A stretch of 64,000 nucleotides of DNA from contig NZ_FNEA01000021.1 in assembly GCF_900100045.1 (NCBI RefSeq), forward strand, positions 1 through 64,000. Reading direction: 5' to 3'. This DNA comes from Paracoccus denitrificans. Its GTDB lineage: Bacteria; Pseudomonadota; Alphaproteobacteria; Rhodobacterales; Rhodobacteraceae. The notes beneath the pieces were generated by a model. That model searched no databases. It was not told the DNA's origin and saw only the letters and a list, made by a program, of their open reading frames with translations. The translations under genes and the position numbers were made by a program. Each line of letters begins with the position of its first letter. Positions within the stretch are counted from its first letter, which is position 1. Shown piece by piece: positions 38,009-45,908 of the stretch.

Positions 38009-39232
38009 ATGAGGACCGATTTCGACATCCTGATCGCGGGCGGCGGGCTGAACGGCCCGGCCCTTGCCCTGGCGCTGGCCGATGCCGGCCTGTCGGTGGC
38101 CGTCGCCGATGCCCGCCCGGCCGACGCCCGTGCCGGCGACGCCTTCGACGGCCGCGCCTATGCGCTGGCGCTGGCCTCGCAGCGGCTGCTGTCGGCGCTG
38201 GGGCTGTGGCGCGACCTGGCCCCGAACGCGCAGGAGATCCGCAAGGTCGAGGCGACGCAGGGCGTGCCGGGCGAAGGCGCCGGCCCCTTCGGCCTGCATT
38301 TCGACGGCGCCGAGATTGAAGAGGGCCGTCTGGGCTATATGCTCGAGGATCGGTTCCTTTACCGCGCGCTTCTGGCCGCGATGCAGGGGCGGGTCACGCA
38401 TCTGCCGGGCCTGTCCGTCACCGGGCAGGAGGCCGAGGGCGCGGCGATCCGCGCCAGCCTGTCGGACGGGCGCAGCATCACCGCCCGGCTGCTAGTCGGT
38501 GCCGACGGACGGCAATCGGGCGTGGCGGCGCGGGCCGGCATCCGACGCATCGGCCACGACTACGGCCAGATCGCGTTGGTCGCGGCGGTCGATCACGAAT
38601 TGCCGCATCACGGCACTGCGCATCAGTATTTCATGCCGACCGGCCCGCTGGCGATCCTGCCGCTGCCGGGCAACCGCAGTTCGATCGTCTGGTCCGAGGC
38701 CGAGGCCAGCGCCCGTGCCATCATCGAGCTGCCCGACGCGGATTTCCTGGCCGTCCTGCGCCCGCGCTTCGGCGATTTCCTGGGCGAGATCCGGCTGGCC
38801 GGCCCCCGATTCTCGTATCCGCTGAACCTGACGCTGGCCGAGCGTTACGTCGCCCCGCGCGTCGCGCTGGTCGGCGATGCGGCGCATGGCGTGCATCCCA
38901 TCGCCGGGCAGGGGCTGAACCTGGGCCTGCGTGACGTGGCGGTGCTGGCCGAAGTGATCGTCGCCGCCCGCCGCCGGGGCGAGGATATCGGCGCCGATAC
39001 GGTGCTGGCCCGCTATCAGGACTGGAGGCGGCCGGACGCGACGGCGCTGGCGCTGGGCATGGACGGGGTGAACGCGCTGTTTTCCAATGCCAACCCGTTG
39101 CTGCGCACCGCGCGCGAACTGGGCATGGGGCTGGTCGATGCCATCCCGCCGCTGCGGCGCGGCTTCATGCGGCAGGCGGCGGGGCTGAGCCTTGATCCGA
39201 TGCCGCGCCTGCTGACCGGGCAGCGGCTTTAG
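38009..39232 (+). CDS. UbiH/UbiF/COQ6-family FAD-dependent hydroxylase
   Basis: This is probably a ubiquinone-ring hydroxylase, 407 residues. The N-terminal dinucleotide fold is DILIAGGGLNGPALALALADAG. The central motif is LLVGADGRQSGVAARAGI, and the FAD-ribityl motif is VGDAAHGVHPIAGQGLNLGLRDV near residue 290, diagnostic of the UbiH family. Which ring position it hydroxylates cannot be decided by eye. The start at 38009 is set by the FAD fold; the longer ORF upstream is antisense to the amidase. It is monocistronic. Confidence 0.9.
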   Translation: MRTDFDILIAGGGLNGPALALALADAGLSVAVADARPADARAGDAFDGRAYALALASQRLLSALGLWRDLAPNAQEIRKVEATQGVPGEGAGPFGLHFDGAEIEEGRLGYMLEDRFLYRALLAAMQGRVTHLPGLSVTGQEAEGAAIRASLSDGRSITARLLVGADGRQSGVAARAGIRRIGHDYGQIALVAAVDHELPHHGTAHQYFMPTGPLAILPLPGNRSSIVWSEAEASARAIIELPDADFLAVLRPRFGDFLGEIRLAGPRFSYPLNLTLAERYVAPRVALVGDAAHGVHPIAGQGLNLGLRDVAVLAEVIVAARRRGEDIGADTVLARYQDWRRPDATALALGMDGVNALFSNANPLLRTARELGMGLVDAIPPLRRGFMRQAAGLSLDPMPRLLTGQRL

Positions 39233-39321
39233 GGAACGCTCACGCCGCCGTCAGCGTTGGCCCCGCGCGCATCCAGCGAACGTGATGTGCATGTCTTTGG
39301 AGGATCGGTATCATTCCGCTC

Positions 39322-39918
39322 ATGAAACTGAAAACGCTCGCCCTTGCGCCCGTCCTGTGCCTGGCCATGGCCTTTCCCGCCCTGGCCGAAAAGATCTCGC
39401 TGAACGAGATCTCGCGCTATCTCAACAGCCTGAAGACCGCCAAGGCGGATTTCACCCAGGTGAATGCCGACGGCTCGATCTCGACCGGGATCGTCTATAT
39501 CCAGCGCCCGCAGCGGGTGCGCTTCGAATACAAGGGCGACCGCACGCTGGTCATGGCCTCGGCCGGGAACGTCGCGGTGTTCGACGGCAAGACGCGCGGC
39601 GCGCCGCAGCAATATCCGCTGTCCAAGACGCCGCTGTCGCTGATCCTGGCGCCGAATATCGACCTGAGCCGCGCGCGCATGGTCACCGGCTATACCGAGA
39701 AGAAGAACACCACCGTCGTCACGGCGCAGGATCCCCAGCACCCGGAATACGGCAATATCCAGATGGTCTTTACCGCCAACCCGACGCAGCTGCGGCAATG
39801 GGTGGTGACCGACGACACCGGCAAGCGCACCACGGTGATCCTGGGCGACATGCAGACGGGAATGTCCTTCCCGGCCTCGACCTTCGCCATCCAGAACGAG
39901 ATCGCCCGCCGGAAATAG
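39322..39918 (+). CDS. lolA: LolA-like outer-membrane lipoprotein carrier
   Basis: LolA is a periplasmic chaperone that carries lipoproteins from LolCDE to the outer membrane. The 198-residue product has a signal peptide (about 1-22, cleaved before EK). The fold segments are ISRYLNSLKTAKADFTQVN, IYIQRPQRVRFEY and the basic IQRP loop, then QLRQWVVTDDTGKRTTVIL. No lolB is adjacent, which is usual in alphaproteobacteria. It ends 14 bases from the convergent transglycosylase gene. Confidence 0.9.
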   Translation: MKLKTLALAPVLCLAMAFPALAEKISLNEISRYLNSLKTAKADFTQVNADGSISTGIVYIQRPQRVRFEYKGDRTLVMASAGNVAVFDGKTRGAPQQYPLSKTPLSLILAPNIDLSRARMVTGYTEKKNTTVVTAQDPQHPEYGNIQMVFTANPTQLRQWVVTDDTGKRTTVILGDMQTGMSFPASTFAIQNEIARRK

Positions 39919-39932
39919 GCGGGCGAGCGCGA

Positions 39933-40511
39933 TCAGCGGCAGGAGGCGAGCTGGCTGCGATAGGCCTCGGAGCGGGTCTGGACCTTGCCGGCCACGTTCA
40001 TCAGCCAGGGCTTCGAATTGTGCGAGCCCCTGGCAAAGCCCGAGCGGCCTTCGTGATAGGCCAGGTATTGCGAGGCGGCGTCCCATTTGGAAATACCCAG
40101 CACCCGCGCCGAATCGTTCATGTACCAGCCCATGAAGTCGGTGGCGTCGCGGATGTTGTCGCGCCGGGCGCGGCGATTGCCGGTCTGCTTGCGGTAATCG
40201 TCCCAGGTGCTGTCCAGCGCCTGGCTGTAGCCATAGGCCGAGCTTTGCCGCCCGATCGGAATCAGCCCCAGCGCATATTGATGCGGCGTGCGGGCATTGC
40301 CGATGAATTTCGATTCCTGGTGGATCGTCGCCATCTGGACATGGACCGGAACGCCCCAGCGCCGCTCGGTCGCCTTCATCGCGCGCATATAGGCGGGCCG
40401 CTCGGCCGCGATGGCGCAGGCGTTGTCCAGATTGCGCGGCGCCTTGTAGTTCCCGCCTCCTCCGCAAGAGGCCACCAGCCCGACGATGGCGAGCTTGAGA
40501 AACCTGTTCAT
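39933..40511 (-). CDS. Lipoprotein lytic transglycosylase-like (SLT fold)
   Basis: This 192-residue lipoprotein has the lipobox LVASC, so the lipidated cysteine is C16. It then has a short Gly-rich stretch and an SLT-like domain with the putative catalytic glutamate in ATIHQESKF. The motifs GLIPIGRQSSAYGYSQALDSTWDDY and YLAYHEGRSGF follow. Such enzymes cleave peptidoglycan glycan strands. The start at 40511 is chosen because the signal peptide begins there. It is downstream of, and probably separate from, the mod genes. Confidence 0.82.
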   Translation of the reverse strand: MNRFLKLAIVGLVASCGGGGNYKAPRNLDNACAIAAERPAYMRAMKATERRWGVPVHVQMATIHQESKFIGNARTPHQYALGLIPIGRQSSAYGYSQALDSTWDDYRKQTGNRRARRDNIRDATDFMGWYMNDSARVLGISKWDAASQYLAYHEGRSGFARGSHNSKPWLMNVAGKVQTRSEAYRSQLASCR

Positions 40512-40585
40512 ACTGCCCTCATATTTTTTGCAGGCAGGATAAGCGAAATTGCCGGGGCCGCGCAAATGACAAAGGCTCGACCCGG

Positions 40586-41641
40586 TTAGCTGGGCAGGAC
40601 CGAGACCGATTTCACGATGGCATGGCAGGCGGTTCCCGGCTGCAATTCCAGTGCCTTGACCGAGCGCGGCGTGACCTGCGCAAGCATCCGCTCATGCTGC
40701 GCGCCATGACCCAGCGCCAGTTGCACCAGCCCGCCCTCGATGCGCGTCACCGCGACCGGCAGCGCGTTCAGCGCCGAAAGGCCGCGCGGCGCCTCGCGTG
40801 CCAGAATGACCTCATGCGCCAGGATTCGCAGCCGCAGCACCCGGCCGGGGGCCAGATCCAGCTCGGGCAGCAGCATCGGGCCGCCCGCGGTCGCGACCCG
40901 GGTCAGGCCGTCGGCCTCGCGTGCCTCGACCGTGGCGCGGATCAGCGCGCCGGCCTCGCGCGCGCCCAGTTGCGGGGCAAGCTCGGGATCGGCCAGGATG
41001 TCCGCCAGGGCGCCGGAATGGGTGACGCGGCCCTGCCGCATCAGCACCACCGTGGTCGCCAGCCGCAGCACCTCGGGCACCGAATGGCTGACATAGAGGA
41101 TCGGCAGCCGGATCTGGTCCCGCAGCCGCTCCAGCCAGGGCATGATCTCGGCCTTGCGCGCCTCGTCCAGCGCCGCCAGCGGCTCGTCCATGACCAGTAG
41201 CGCCGGGTCCGACAGCAGCGCCCGGCCGATGGCGACGCGCTGGCGCTCGCCTCCCGACAGCGTGCCGGGGCGGCGATGCAGCAGCGGCCCCAGCGCCAGC
41301 ATCTCGGTGATGCGGTCGAAATCGCGCGCCGCGCCGCGTCGCCAGCGCGAGGGATAGCGCAGGTTCGCCGCCACCGTCATATGCGGGAACAACCGTGCGT
41401 CCTGGAACACGCAACCGATGCGCCGCGCCTGCGGCGAAAGGTTCGTCGCACCGTCGAAAAGCACCCGCCCATCCAGCGCGATCCGGCCCTGGTCGGGGCG
41501 CAGCAGCCCGGCGATGGCGTTGATCGCCGTGCTCTTGCCGCAGCCCGAGGGGCCGAACAGCGCCGTCACCCCGCCCGGCGCCTGGAATGCGACCTCCAGC
41601 GAAAGTCCGGGAAAGCGGTGGCGAAAGGCGACCTCCAGCAT
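40586..41641 (-). CDS. modC: Molybdate ABC transporter ATP-binding protein ModC
   Basis: ModC energises molybdate import. The 351-residue protein has Walker A (GPSGCGKST, 30-38), a Q-loop, the signature LSGGERQRVAIGRALL, Walker B (LLVMDEPLAALD) and the switch His (YVSHS). The C-terminal TOBE/Mop molybdate-binding domain spans about 285-348, which is diagnostic of ModC. Its ATG overlaps the modB TGA by one base. It is the last gene of modABC. Confidence 0.95.
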   Translation of the reverse strand: MLEVAFRHRFPGLSLEVAFQAPGGVTALFGPSGCGKSTAINAIAGLLRPDQGRIALDGRVLFDGATNLSPQARRIGCVFQDARLFPHMTVAANLRYPSRWRRGAARDFDRITEMLALGPLLHRRPGTLSGGERQRVAIGRALLSDPALLVMDEPLAALDEARKAEIMPWLERLRDQIRLPILYVSHSVPEVLRLATTVVLMRQGRVTHSGALADILADPELAPQLGAREAGALIRATVEAREADGLTRVATAGGPMLLPELDLAPGRVLRLRILAHEVILAREAPRGLSALNALPVAVTRIEGGLVQLALGHGAQHERMLAQVTPRSVKALELQPGTACHAIVKSVSVLPS

Positions 41642-42345
41642 CAGCGCCGCGCCTCGATGCGCTCTGCCATGCGCCGGGCCAGCCATTCCGAGACCAGCAC
41701 CGCCCCCATGGCGATCACCACCGAGACCAGCACCAGCCGCAGCGCCGCCGCATCGCCCGAGGGCACCTGCAACAGCGCATAGATGGCCGAGGGCAGGGTC
41801 TGGGTCTGGCCGGGAATGTTCGAGACGAAGGTGATGGTGGCGCCGAACTCGCCCATCGCCTTGGCAAAGCCCAGCGTGGCGCCCGCCAGGATCGCGGGCA
41901 TGATCAGCGGCAGGGTGACGGTCAGGAAGATCCAGGCGCGCGGCGCGCCAAGGGTGGCGGCGGCCTGTTCAAGCTTGGGGTCCACGGCCTCGAAGCCCAG
42001 CCTAATGGCGCGGACCATCAGCGGAAAGCTCATGATCCCGCAGGCCAGCGCCGCGCCGGTCCAGCGAAAGGCAAAGACGATGCCCAGCGGTTTCAGCAGG
42101 CTGCCCACGGGGCCCTGCGTGCCGAAGGTGACCAGCAGCAGGTAGCCGGTCACCACCGGCGGCAGGATCAGCGGCAGGTGCACGATGCCGCTGACCAGCC
42201 CATGCCCCGGAAAGCGCCGCCGCGCCAGCAGCCATGCCACCGCGACGGCCAGCGGCAGGCTGGCCAGCGTGGCGACGGCGGCCACCCGCAGGGAAAGGCG
42301 CACGGCCTGCCATTCCTGAGGGCCAAGCCAGTCGGTCGGGATCAT
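41641..42345 (-). CDS. modB: Molybdate ABC transporter permease ModB
   Basis: The 234-residue permease has five predicted membrane helices and the EAA loop (TLGAPRAWIFLTVTLPLIMPAI) that contacts ModC. Ends such as GEFGATITFVSNIPGQTQTL are typical of ModB. It overlaps modA by 4 bases upstream and modC by 1 base downstream, so all three are translationally coupled. Confidence 0.95.
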   Translation of the reverse strand: MIPTDWLGPQEWQAVRLSLRVAAVATLASLPLAVAVAWLLARRRFPGHGLVSGIVHLPLILPPVVTGYLLLVTFGTQGPVGSLLKPLGIVFAFRWTGAALACGIMSFPLMVRAIRLGFEAVDPKLEQAAATLGAPRAWIFLTVTLPLIMPAILAGATLGFAKAMGEFGATITFVSNIPGQTQTLPSAIYALLQVPSGDAAALRLVLVSVVIAMGAVLVSEWLARRMAERIEARR

Positions 42346-43082
42346 TGCGTGACGGTAAAGCCTTGCGATTCAAAGACCGACTTTGCCGGGTCTTGCGACA
42401 GGCTGTCAAGGAAGGCGGCGGCCTGCGCCGTGTCGGCGACCTTGGTCACGGCGGCGGGATAGGTGATCTCTTCATGGCTGTCGGCCGGGAAGGTCGCGAC
42501 CACGCCAACGCCCGGCTCGGCCACGGCGTCGCTGCCATAGACGATGCCCAGCGGCGCCTCGCCGGTCGCGACCAGCTTCAGCGCGGCGCGGACGTTGTCG
42601 GCCTGGGCCACCTGGCTTTCCACCTGGTCCCAAAGGCCCAGCGAGGTCAGCGCCTCTTTCCCGTATTGCCCGGCGGGCACGGAATCGACCAGCGCCATGG
42701 CCAGCTTACCCTCGCCCAGCAGCGCAGGCAGTTCGGTCACGGGCGCTTCGGCCGGCGTGCCGGTGCCGACCAGCACCAGCGTATTGCCCAGAAGATCGCG
42801 GCGGCTCTCCGGGTCGATGTCGCCGGACTCCTGCACCGCATCCATCCACGCGGTCGAGGCCGAGATGAACAGGTCGGCCGGCGCGCCCTCCTGGATCTGC
42901 TTGGCAAGCTGTGAACTGCCCGCATAGGAGATCACTACCATATCGTCATGGTTCTTCTGCCAATCGGCGGCGATCTCGTCCAGCGCGTCCTTGAGGCTGG
43001 CGGCGGCGAAGATGGTGATCTCGTCTGCCTGCGCGGCGGGGGCAAATGCGATCAAGGCGGCGGCAAGGTAAGACAGGCGCAT
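42342..43082 (-). CDS. modA: Molybdate-binding periplasmic protein ModA
   Basis: This 246-residue substrate-binding protein has a signal peptide of 1-19 (AQA-D). The oxyanion ligands are expected in ITIFAAASLKDAL, SYAGSSQLAKQIQEGAPADL and GIVYGSDAV, all ModA signatures. It is the first gene of modABC. A Mo-box-like inverted repeat lies 17-36 bases upstream of the ATG, between modA and modE. Confidence 0.95.
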   Translation of the reverse strand: MRLSYLAAALIAFAPAAQADEITIFAAASLKDALDEIAADWQKNHDDMVVISYAGSSQLAKQIQEGAPADLFISASTAWMDAVQESGDIDPESRRDLLGNTLVLVGTGTPAEAPVTELPALLGEGKLAMALVDSVPAGQYGKEALTSLGLWDQVESQVAQADNVRAALKLVATGEAPLGIVYGSDAVAEPGVGVVATFPADSHEEITYPAAVTKVADTAQAAAFLDSLSQDPAKSVFESQGFTVTQ

Positions 43083-43098
43083 CGGATTGGTCCATTCA

Positions 43099-43118
43099 TT
43101 ATGTTCAAACGGACATAA
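43099..43118 (-). promoter_or_regulatory. Mo-box-like inverted repeat at the modA promoter
   Basis: On the minus strand TTATGTCC-GTTT-GAACATAA has 8-bp arms with one mismatch. It lies just upstream of modA and downstream of modE, and is AT-rich against the background. The layout matches ModE operators that repress modABC when molybdate is present. Sequence identity to known Mo-boxes is only partial, so this is an inference. Confidence 0.5.
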
Positions 43119-43148
43119 CCAAGCGGCGGCGCGGCTGGCAACCGTTAT

Positions 43149-43505
43149 TTACGACGAAGCAGAACGCTGGCTGCCGCGAAGCCGCGCCAGCAGGCCGGCG
43201 CCCTGGTCGCGCAGCAATGCCTCAAGCGCGCGATAATCGGACAGCGCCTGCCGGCCCCGTTCGGTCAGCTGGGCGCCGCCGCCCTTGGCGCCGCCGCGGC
43301 TGCTGTCCACGAGGGGCGTGGCAAAATGCAGGTTCATCTCTTCGACCAGCGACCAGGCGCGGCGATAGCTCATCCCCATCCGCCGCCCGGCGGCCGAGAT
43401 CGAGCCTTCTTCGTCAATGGCTTGCAGGAGGTCGGCCTTGCCGCGACCAAAGGTAAGGCCGGATTCGAAATGCAGGCGCAGGCTGATGCGTGGATCGTTC
43501 ATCAT
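43149..43505 (-). CDS. modE: ModE-type winged-helix regulator without molybdate-binding domain
   Basis: This 118-residue protein is essentially the N-terminal DNA-binding domain of ModE. It has FGRGKADLLQAIDEEGSISAAGRRMGMSYRRAWSLVEEMN (winged helix), then SRGGAKGGGAQLTERGRQAL. The two Mop/TOBE domains of E. coli ModE (262 residues) are absent. Such one-domain forms are known, and how they sense molybdate is unclear. The start could be either of two adjacent ATGs (43505 or 43502). It lies upstream of modA, likely its regulator. Confidence 0.85.
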   Translation of the reverse strand: MMNDPRISLRLHFESGLTFGRGKADLLQAIDEEGSISAAGRRMGMSYRRAWSLVEEMNLHFATPLVDSSRGGAKGGGAQLTERGRQALSDYRALEALLRDQGAGLLARLRGSQRSASS

Positions 43506-43609
43506 GGCCGTATCTTGCCCGGTTTCCGTTACGTTGCAAGAGGTCGGGTCTTTTCCGTTCGCCGTGGCGCGACTACGAGTAATAAAATTCCAGCATGACC
43601 GGAGGAATC

Positions 43610-44791
43610 ATGTCAGAGAACGAAATCGTCATCCTGTCGGGGGCGCGCACGGCCATCGGCACCTTCGGCGGCAGCCTCGCGGGGGTGCCTCCGATCCAGC
43701 TTGCCGCGACGGTCACCCGTGCGGCGATCGAGCGCGCGGGGATCGGCCCCGAGCGCATCGGCACCGTGGTCTTCGGCCATGTGCTGAACACCGAGCCGCG
43801 CGACATGTATCTGTCGCGCGTGGCGATGCTGGACGCCGGCGTGCCCGATACCACGCCGGCGATGAACGTGAACAGGCTCTGCGGTTCGGGGGCGCAGGCC
43901 ATCGTCTCGGCCACGCAGGCGCTGATACTGGGGGATGCCGACTTTGCCGTGGCGGGCGGTGCGGAATCGATGAGCCGCGCGCCCTATGCCGTGCCGGCGG
44001 CCCGGTTCGGCGCCAAGATGGGCGACGTGCAGATGCTCGACATGATGGTCGGCGCGCTGACCTGCCCGATGGGCACCGGCCATATGGGCGTGACGGCCGA
44101 GAATGTTGCGCGCGAACATGACATCTCACGCCAGGCGCAGGACGAATTCGCGCTGGAAAGCCAGAAGCGCGCTGCGGCCGCCATCGCCGAGGGCCGCTTC
44201 AAGGAGCAGATCGTTCCCATCGAGATCAAGACCCGCAAGGGCATGGTGGCCTTCGATACCGACGAGCACCCGAAAGCGACCGATCTGGAGAAGCTGGCGG
44301 GACTGAAGGCGGTTTTCCAGAAGGATGGCACGGTCACCGCCGGCAACGCCTCGGGCATCAACGACGGCGCGGCGGCTCTGGTGCTGGCGCGCGCGGACGC
44401 GGCCAGGGCGGCGGGCGCCAAGCCGCTGTTCCGGGTGCTCGGCTATGCCGTGGCGGGCGTGCGTCCCGAGGTCATGGGCATCGGCCCGGTCCCGGCGGTC
44501 GAGGCGTTGCTCAAGAGCACCGGCCTGAAGATCGGCGAGTTCGACGTGATCGAGTCGAACGAGGCTTTCGCCGCGCAGGCTTTGGCGGTGAACAAGGGGC
44601 TCGGCCTCGATCCGGCGAAGGTGAACCCGAACGGCGGCGCCATCGCCTTGGGCCATCCGGTCGGCGCGACCGGCGCCCTCGTCACGGTCAAGGCGATGTA
44701 TGAATTGATGCGGACCGGCGGCAGCAAGGGGCTGATCACCATGTGCATCGGCGGCGGCCAGGGCATCGCGCTGGCTATCGAGCGCATCTGA
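43610..44791 (+). CDS. Acetyl-CoA acetyltransferase (thiolase)
   Basis: This 393-residue biosynthetic or degradative thiolase condenses or cleaves acetoacetyl-CoA. Active-site residues are visible: the nucleophilic Cys in NRLCGSGAQA (C91), the His in GHPVGATGA (about 349) and the second Cys in CIGGGQG (about 380). The ATG at 43610 is preceded by GGAGG at ideal spacing; a start at 43595 is weaker. It may serve polyhydroxybutyrate synthesis or ketone and amino-acid catabolism. No phaB or bktB neighbour is present, so the pathway is open. It ends at a clear terminator. Confidence 0.93.
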   Translation: MSENEIVILSGARTAIGTFGGSLAGVPPIQLAATVTRAAIERAGIGPERIGTVVFGHVLNTEPRDMYLSRVAMLDAGVPDTTPAMNVNRLCGSGAQAIVSATQALILGDADFAVAGGAESMSRAPYAVPAARFGAKMGDVQMLDMMVGALTCPMGTGHMGVTAENVAREHDISRQAQDEFALESQKRAAAAIAEGRFKEQIVPIEIKTRKGMVAFDTDEHPKATDLEKLAGLKAVFQKDGTVTAGNASGINDGAAALVLARADAARAAGAKPLFRVLGYAVAGVRPEVMGIGPVPAVEALLKSTGLKIGEFDVIESNEAFAAQALAVNKGLGLDPAKVNPNGGAIALGHPVGATGALVTVKAMYELMRTGGSKGLITMCIGGGQGIALAIERI

Positions 44792-44801
44792 TCCCGCTTC
44801 G

Positions 44802-44829
44802 ACCCGGCTTCTTATCGGGGCCGGGTTTT
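44802..44829 (+). terminator. Intrinsic terminator after the thiolase gene
   Basis: The stem ACCCGGC / GCCGGGT with an 11-base loop is followed by TTT, 10 bases after the thiolase stop. It is probably a functional Rho-independent terminator. Confidence 0.75.
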
Positions 44830-44847
44830 CTGCCTGCCATGCAGCAT

Positions 44848-44902
44848 GAGTATTTGGGGAACGAAGAAGCGCCGGTTTGGCTTCTTCGTTCCAAAAATAC
44901 TC
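44848..44902. repeat. 55-bp imperfect palindrome (intergenic hairpin repeat)
   Basis: The arms GAGTATTT-gg-GGAACGAAGAAGC and GCTTCTTCGTTCC-aa-AAATACTC surround a small loop, giving a hairpin of about 22 base pairs. It lies in the convergent gap between the thiolase and VUT genes. It resembles the intergenic 'GAGTATTT...' hairpins that I recall as common in Rhodobacteraceae genomes, but copy number cannot be checked here. It may act as a bidirectional terminator or RNA stabiliser. Confidence 0.6.
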
Positions 44903-44964
44903 AAGGGGCCTTTCAAGCTTTACCGAGCTTGCCGGTCGCGAACCGATCTGCAAGGACAGGCGGC

Positions 44965-45150
44965 TGAAATGGAACGGGCCGCTCTGCTGGAGAACGGCCC
45001 GCGAGATCCACGGAGATGGTCCGGTTAGGGTTGGTGCCCACCGTCCCAGCCAGGGTTTACGACCCTTGGGGCTGCCCTCAGGCCACGGCCCCCCTGACTG
45101 TCCCGACACCTCTCTCCAATATCACTCTCGACACTGGACCACCTCCTTTC
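44965..45150 (-). ncRNA. Candidate structured RNA with a possible 18-codon ORF
   Basis: This 404-base gap has no ordinary gene. On the minus strand, 45146-45136 (GGAGGTGGTCC) can pair with 45022-45012 (GGACCATCTCC) in an 11-bp helix with one G-U pair, enclosing about 113 bases. An inner hairpin is CAGCC-AGGGT / ACCCT-GGCTG (45047-45074). Downstream a CGGGCCG/CGGCCCG hairpin (44975-45001) is followed by TTCCATTTC and looks like a terminator. AAAGGAGG lies 7 bases before GTG at 45134, opening an 18-codon ORF that stops at 45078. The ribosome site is inside the closing helix. It could be a 3' UTR element of the VUT gene, an sRNA, or a 6S-like RNA; I recognise no family. Confidence 0.45.
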
Positions 45151-45195
45151 AATAAGTTGCCGTATGGGTTCAGCCTGCCACAGAACCTCCGACAG

Positions 45196-45810
45196 TCAAT
45201 TAGTTTGCGCGCGACGCTGGATCAAATTTCCGACGACGATGCGGAAGGGCACGAGCGCCAGGACCGCCTGCGCAAGCTTCACCCCGCAATCGGCGACCGC
45301 CAGCGATACCCACAGCGGCTGCACGGGGCCGTGGCCGAGCAGCGGAACCAGTTCATTTGCCCAGGAAACATCGTCTGCCGGGAAGATCGGCGTCAGCTGC
45401 GAGGCGAAGGCGATGGTGAAGAAAACGGTGGTGTCGAGGATCGAACCGGCGACGCTTGCCGCCAGGGGTGGTAGCCACCAGTTGTATTTTCGCAACTGGT
45501 TGAAGACCGAGATGTCCATCAACTGCGCCGAAAGGAAGGCCGCGCCCGAGGCGACGGCGATGCGCAGCGTGGTCTTGTCCATGCCGGCGGCGACGAGCGA
45601 GCACAGCACGCCGGTCACGAAACCGGCATAGACCACCTTGCGTGCGGCGGTCGGGCCATAGACCCGGTTCATGATGTCGGTCACCAGGAAGGCGACCGGA
45701 TAGGTCAGCGCCCCCCAGGTCAGCCAGGAGCCCAGCAGGTGCTGGACCAGGATGTTCGAGGCCACCACGACTGCGGCCATGGCGATGACGCCGGGAAGAA
45801 TACGGGGCAT
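45196..45810 (-). CDS. Queuosine precursor transporter (VUT/YhhQ family)
   Basis: This 204-residue integral membrane protein with about six helices belongs to the VUT family (formerly DUF165). These proteins import 7-cyano-7-deazaguanine or 7-aminomethyl-7-deazaguanine for tRNA queuosine. Hallmarks are GALTYPVAFLVTDIMNRVYG, SAQLMDISVFNQLRK and a late GVKLAQAVLALVPFR. No preQ1 riboswitch is evident upstream. Its stop is followed 46 bases later by the candidate structured RNA. It has 98 bases to the serine hydrolase stop upstream. Confidence 0.88.
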   Translation of the reverse strand: MPRILPGVIAMAAVVVASNILVQHLLGSWLTWGALTYPVAFLVTDIMNRVYGPTAARKVVYAGFVTGVLCSLVAAGMDKTTLRIAVASGAAFLSAQLMDISVFNQLRKYNWWLPPLAASVAGSILDTTVFFTIAFASQLTPIFPADDVSWANELVPLLGHGPVQPLWVSLAVADCGVKLAQAVLALVPFRIVVGNLIQRRAQTN

Positions 45811-45908
45811 GTCTGGTTTTCCGTTTTGGCAAGGTCGCGGAGACTCGGCCCCGTCCGGGGCAAGGCCCGATAAGGCCGGCCGGGGTTTCTGTCAACCGTC
45901 ACGCGCGG

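Noticed and set aside
44126..45109. A 327-codon minus-strand ORF spanning the structured RNA and the thiolase gene
   Set aside because: Most of it is antisense to the thiolase, and the rest is composed of the hairpins; no protein family is recognised.
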